Shown: one piece after another, positions 60,685 through 64,000 of the stretch | Position numbering within the stretch: the first letter of the stretch is position 1 | How the letters are laid out: each line of letters opens with the position of its first letter | Source: Pristionchus mayeri | Lineage: Eukaryota; Nematoda; Chromadorea; Rhabditida; Neodiplogasteridae | Direction of reading: 5' to 3' | NCBI GenBank assembly: GCA_036245805.1 | Contig: BTRK01000002.1 | Location: 43,754,661-43,818,660 of the forward strand | DNA length: 64,000 bases | Notes under the pieces: model-generated | The model's input: the letters and a program-made list of their open reading frames with translations, nothing else | Database searches by the model: none | Told to the model about the DNA's origin: nothing | Position numbers and translations under genes: made by a program

Positions 60685-62113
60685 TCACCCCATTCCCACC
60701 TCTCTTCTTGCCCTCTCCTCCATCATCTCGTTGTACGACTGAAGTTTGCGCATACTAGTGAAGGCGATTGCAATAATTGCCTGTAAAACAGCATGAATGA
60801 TTTTAGTAACAGAAATACTTTACCATATGTAGGACATGCTGATAATTCAGAAATGCGAGAGCAGTGACAAAGTTAAACAGCGTGTTGGCGCACCAGGCGT
60901 TGATTTTTCTCTCAAGTAATGAGTCATTTTCTTTGCTATATTCAAAGCGCCAATACATCAAAATTGATAATGTTGATGAAGAAAACTGTTTGGCATACAT
61001 TATGCGAAAAATGCCCTTCCCTGCGAAGCTGCCTAATCTCCAGTTTCTTCATTCTGTAAATCTAAAAGAACTAGTCCTTTAGCATATCCAGTAGCTTCTT
61101 ATCTCACCGGAAATTCAATGGCAGCGAATGCAGTGACGATGACGAGGTCGTCGAAGTTGGACAATATGAAGACATAATTGGCGAAGAGCGCGATCATTCC
61201 CTAAACATCACGACAATTCGCTTTTTTAGTCCGGATAATAAACAACTAAGGATGAGTTACGCTTTTCGCAACTCTCTGGACTATCGTCGAGAGAAATCGG
61301 GAAATTAATGGATTTATTTCCAAAAATATTTAAAAATTTAATAAAAAACAAAATAATATTTAAACATTTAATAAAAAACAAAATAAACAAATTAAAATAT
61401 AGGGTATGCATATCCTTCGCCTTCGGAGCTTCCATTGTAAAACTGACGGCGAATGGCAGGAACCAGAATGCAGCGATGTCTCTGTTCTCTTCCTTCCCCA
61501 GATTGTACTGCAGTTCGAGGATCGACGCGCAGATTCCGAACACGAGCCAGTAATATCCAAATGTGATATTGTCCCTGGTGACCGCACTGGCGAGATTGGG
61601 CTTGCACAGGTTCTGAATATCACTTGTATGGTTTCTGTACTCGCTGAAGCGCCCCTGGGATTCCCGGTAAATAATTAAATAGATGTATGTGCTGGAACAA
61701 AGCATACGTATGGAAAACCGGCCTCGTAATCGATGAAGTACATGAACTCCGAGATGTTCCATCCGCAGAGAAGCCCGATCATGAAGTTGATCACTGCGAG
61801 CTTGTCCCTAGAGACGTAGTTAATGATTATCAGCAAATGCAAGATCTTCTTGAGCAAGGAAACAGCATCTACTCCTCACTCGGTTCCCGTTCGAGCCAGT
61901 TTCTTCCAGAAGTATACCCAGATCGCCACAATTGCAAATACAGAGACATGGACGAGTACAGTAATGACGAACCTTTAACATATATTTGTTTTGAGAACCA
62001 TCATGAAAAACTCACAACCACATAATTGCGAGATGAGCAGCCGCCTTTTCTTCTTTCGTGGCGGTACAGTTCTCACGATACTTGATACCGAATAGATCCG
62101 GGATTCTCACCAT
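60685..62113 (-). CDS. Multi-pass membrane protein, Frag1/DRAM/Sfk1 (PGAP2-like) family
   Basis: Seven exons assemble in perfect phase: 62113-62016, 61972-61880, 61807-61708, 61654-61448, 61200-61108, 60985-60824 and 60780-60685 (TGA), giving 282 residues. Hydrophobic segments lie at about 27-55, 66-90, 130-146, 158-182, 185-208 and 228-262, so roughly six helices. A loop at 113-130 reads LCKPNLASAV, resembling the CxPNxLPSxS loop of PGAP2. Residues 178-211 (a NFDD motif, then a hydrophobic run ending MYWRF) resemble the matching PGAP2 stretch ending LWRL. Family members act in membranes of the secretory or lysosomal pathway; PGAP2 takes part in GPI-anchor lipid remodelling. Function here is inference. 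The acceptor of exon 2 (GTTAAAG) and that of exon 6 (CCAAACAG) are weaker than the rest. The C-terminus is charged and probably cytosolic. A shortened paralogue lies just upstream on the same strand. Confidence 0.75.
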
Positions 62114-62594
62114 CGTACTAGCGTACTAATAGAGAAGAATCCTACGAGAGTTGAGGGTGATTAACTCCCAAACACTCGAGAAAAGGCGCGAGTTGTGAGT
62201 GATTCCCTGGGCTTTCCGCTAATGAGCGTGAGTCTCTCGAGATGAATCACGAGCAAAGGGAGACTGAAGGTAGCTGAGGAGAAATGTGAAGTACGAAAAG
62301 TATTGCTGTTGCAAAAGATCATCTATTTTAAACATTCGAATCTTCAGACTGAAGCTCGCCCTCAAGGTGGGATATTCCTAAAAAGATCAAAAACATTTTA
62401 AAAATATACTTCCCACCAATGCTGGTGTGGTTCATCCATCAAGCCGAATATCACGTAATAAAATGATATCGTGCAATAAAATAACATATATTTTTAAACG
62501 TATTGTATGCGTTTGTTAAACACTTGCGAAGTCGTGAGAAACATTTATTCCGATAAGATTTTGCCACGGGGGGGATTCAACAGCCATTTCGTCC
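62114..62594 (-). other. Spacer between the two minus-strand paralogues
   Basis: 481 bases separate the stop of the upstream gene from the ATG of the downstream one. A poly(A) signal for the upstream gene is present (62544-62549). A TTCTCTATTAG acceptor-like sequence lies just before the downstream ATG and could serve trans-splicing. No other gene is seen. Confidence 0.55.
62544..62549 (-). terminator. Polyadenylation signal AATAAA
   Basis: Minus-strand AATAAA lies 46 bases after the TAA of the 87-residue membrane protein gene, supporting the view that this gene ends here and is not an exon set of its downstream neighbour. Confidence 0.65.
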
Positions 62595-62990
62595 TTAGTT
62601 CGCCTCGAAATAGATACAGTCACGCAGATCGATGGAGATGAGCTTAGAGAGAAGAGCGAAGAATTCAAAGGTGAACAACAGCTTCCATCTGCAATAAGGA
62701 TAAAGATGGCACAGAAATGATTGTGATATGAGATCTCTTACTTTCTTGGAATTCTGCCGACTTTGTTCCAGCTCATTGCCCATACCACAATCAGAGCTAC
62801 TAGAGAGTAGCGTACGAGAGTAACTAAAGGATTCCTAAAATTTGAGTAAAATAAGTAAAGTGAACATATCAAAAGCCGAATACGTTGTCCATTTTGAGGC
62901 CTTGCGCACTCACATTTTCGTTTCTCCACTGAAGACACTTGTACAGTCAGGTCGGATTTTATATTTAGATAGATTAATGATAGCTGCCAT
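62595..62990 (-). CDS. Short membrane protein (87 residues), truncated paralogue of the downstream Frag1-like gene
   Basis: Exons 62990-62914, 62834-62742 and 62688-62595 (TAA) join in phase to 87 residues. The ATG directly follows a TTTACAG acceptor, typical of SL trans-splicing or a 5'-UTR intron. The first codon of exon 2 (Met26) is split across the intron. Hydrophobic stretches lie at about 28-47 and 58-75. The N-terminus (KYKIRPDCTSV) matches GIKYRENCTAT of the downstream gene. Intron phases are the same (2 and 2) and exon 2 is 93 bases in both, so the two are paralogues. This copy ends within what corresponds to exon 3 (94 against 100 bases) and has its own poly(A) signal. It may be a functional short protein or a decayed copy; the frames are intact. 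Confidence 0.65.
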
Positions 62991-63465
62991 CTGTAAATCT
63001 AGTAGAGCCGTTTCCTAGCTGAGAAGTGCTTCCTCAAACAAAGAAAAAGAAAGAAAGTAGCATTCGGCTATCACGACAAGGCGTGCTCTACCGCCCCCGC
63101 GCCAGTTCAGCGGTAAGTATTTCCAGAGGTTATCACTGACCTAAGCGTCAGGCTAACAGCCTGTTTTGTGTGAACGTGGTAGGGATTTGACTTTTCGCGA
63201 TTTTTGAATCACAGCCAAACCCTTCTGGCAAACACTTATGCCGCGAGATCCCGCCGACTAATGAGTCTGCTTGGCCTGAGTTGTACTAATTTCCAGGGGC
63301 ATATTGTATTTTCAGAGTGAGCGCAGATGAGTAAAGACATCAGTTTGTAGAAAAATTTGGAATATAGTGAGATCAATGAGATTAATGATTAAATTCTGCA
63401 AGAGTGGATCAAATGTCAACAGAAAAACAAAATTACTTTTTTTATTAAAGAACTTTCCTCGTAGT
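62991..63465. other. No supported gene; contains a tRNA A-box-like fragment
   Basis: Near 63077-63112 the minus strand reads like a tRNA A-box and D-arm (GGCGCGGGGGCGGTAGAGC), but no B box or acceptor stem follows. The rest shows nothing recognisable. Confidence 0.4.
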
Positions 63466-63657
63466 ATGGCAGCAAGAAAAGTTAGAAAAAAAGAAAGCAA
63501 GCAAGAAGTGGAGGAACATATTACGTCCCTAACATCCCTATTCATCAGTGGCTCGGAATTATACAACAAATGTAACGCAGAGCTTACAGTAATGGCACAA
63601 TACGCACCGGAGCATTCACCATTTGCATGTAAGCTTGAGCTGAAAAGGAAAAAATAG
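63466..63657 (+). CDS. Hypothetical small ORF or exon (63 residues)
   Basis: ATG at 63466 opens a lysine- and glutamate-rich frame (MAARKVRKKESKQEVEEHIT...) ending at TAG 63657. The frame remains open upstream to 63367. A TTTTTATTAAAG acceptor-like site lies just before it, and a GTAAGC donor lies inside at about 63629, so it could be an exon of a gene whose other parts I cannot place. There is no domain and no signal peptide. The opposite strand has a 126-codon open frame over the same bases, which weakens the case for either. Confidence 0.25.
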   Translation: MAARKVRKKESKQEVEEHITSLTSLFISGSELYNKCNAELTVMAQYAPEHSPFACKLELKRKK

Positions 63658-63772
63658 CATTTTGCATTATTTTGCTTTTCAGCATTTTGCATGATTTCGC
63701 GTGATTAGCACCCTGGGAATGTATAATTTTGCTACAAATATGCTTATTTCGTGCGGAGGATAAAAGTAAATA

Positions 63773-64000
63773 ATGCGCTTTCTTCCCTCCCTTCCCTTCA
63801 CACTTCTCCTAGGGGCATTGATCAACGGTGTCAATAGCTATCCGCCCGATGTATGTGATTTGATATTTTTCATTATAAAAAATCGACACTATATCTATTT
63901 GCATCCCATATTTTCAAAGTTTTATAATGGTGGATAAGCAAATATTTATTTACTGATATTTAGAGTGCAACCATACTGCATAGAAGTGAATATTTTAGTA
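63773..64000 (+). CDS. Small secreted protein, 5' part only (runs off the window)
   Basis: Exon 1 (63773-63850) encodes 26 residues: MRFLPSLPFTLLLGALINGV then NSYPPD, a clear signal peptide. It ends in phase 0 at GTATGT. The intron can end at the GATATTTAG acceptor at 63963, and the frame then stays open to the window edge (63964-64000). Start context (TAATGCGCTT), MRF start and the phase-0 intron just after the signal peptide all resemble the peptide gene at 60038, so the two may share an ancestry. The mature part is not visible. Confidence 0.55.

Noticed and set aside
61226..61762. 178-codon minus-strand open frame taken as a single-exon gene
   Set aside because: It contains exon 4 of the seven-exon membrane protein, but runs out of frame into flanking introns at both ends.
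63312..63692. 126-codon minus-strand hydrophobic open frame
   Set aside because: It lies opposite a lysine-rich plus-strand frame. Complementing AAA-rich codons gives Phe-rich frames by default, and there are no splice signals or homology.

Overview
The window looks like nuclear DNA of a nematode, most likely a free-living rhabditid or diplogastrid. This rests on short, exactly placed GT/AG introns with TTTCAG-type acceptors and on a tandem-repeat galectin that closely resembles the worm LEC-1/LEC-2 proteins. The species is an inference and cannot be fixed from the sequence alone. There is no bacterial-type operon, CRISPR array or defence system.

Region 1 (1-7680) holds no gene I can support. 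It contains a roughly 390-base (TCC)n tract and an imperfect hairpin, and may be upstream regulatory or intronic DNA of the galectin gene. Region 2 (7681-14181, + strand) is a complete galectin gene with two carbohydrate-recognition domains. It has a short first coding exon, an alternative first exon, nine further core exons, and two unexpected in-frame mini-exons in the second domain. A 500-base assembly gap follows at 14341-14840.

Region 3 (14841-58582) is about 44 kb of nearly continuous tandem repeats in three unrelated arrays joined end to end: a 26-bp minisatellite, a 172-bp satellite of about 150 monomers with visible higher-order repeats, and a composite array of interleaved 19-bp and 22-bp units. 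The long open frames in the third array follow from stop-free repeat units and are not good gene candidates.

Region 4 (58583-64000) is compact genic DNA. It holds a 152-bp repeat remnant and a two-exon gene for a 46-residue secreted four-cysteine peptide. On the minus strand lie a seven-exon multi-pass membrane protein resembling the Frag1/DRAM/Sfk1 (PGAP2) family and, just upstream of it, a three-exon 87-residue shortened paralogue. A weak hypothetical ORF follows, then the start of a second small secreted protein that runs off the window. Most of these genes needed exon-by-exon assembly, because single open frames do not show them.
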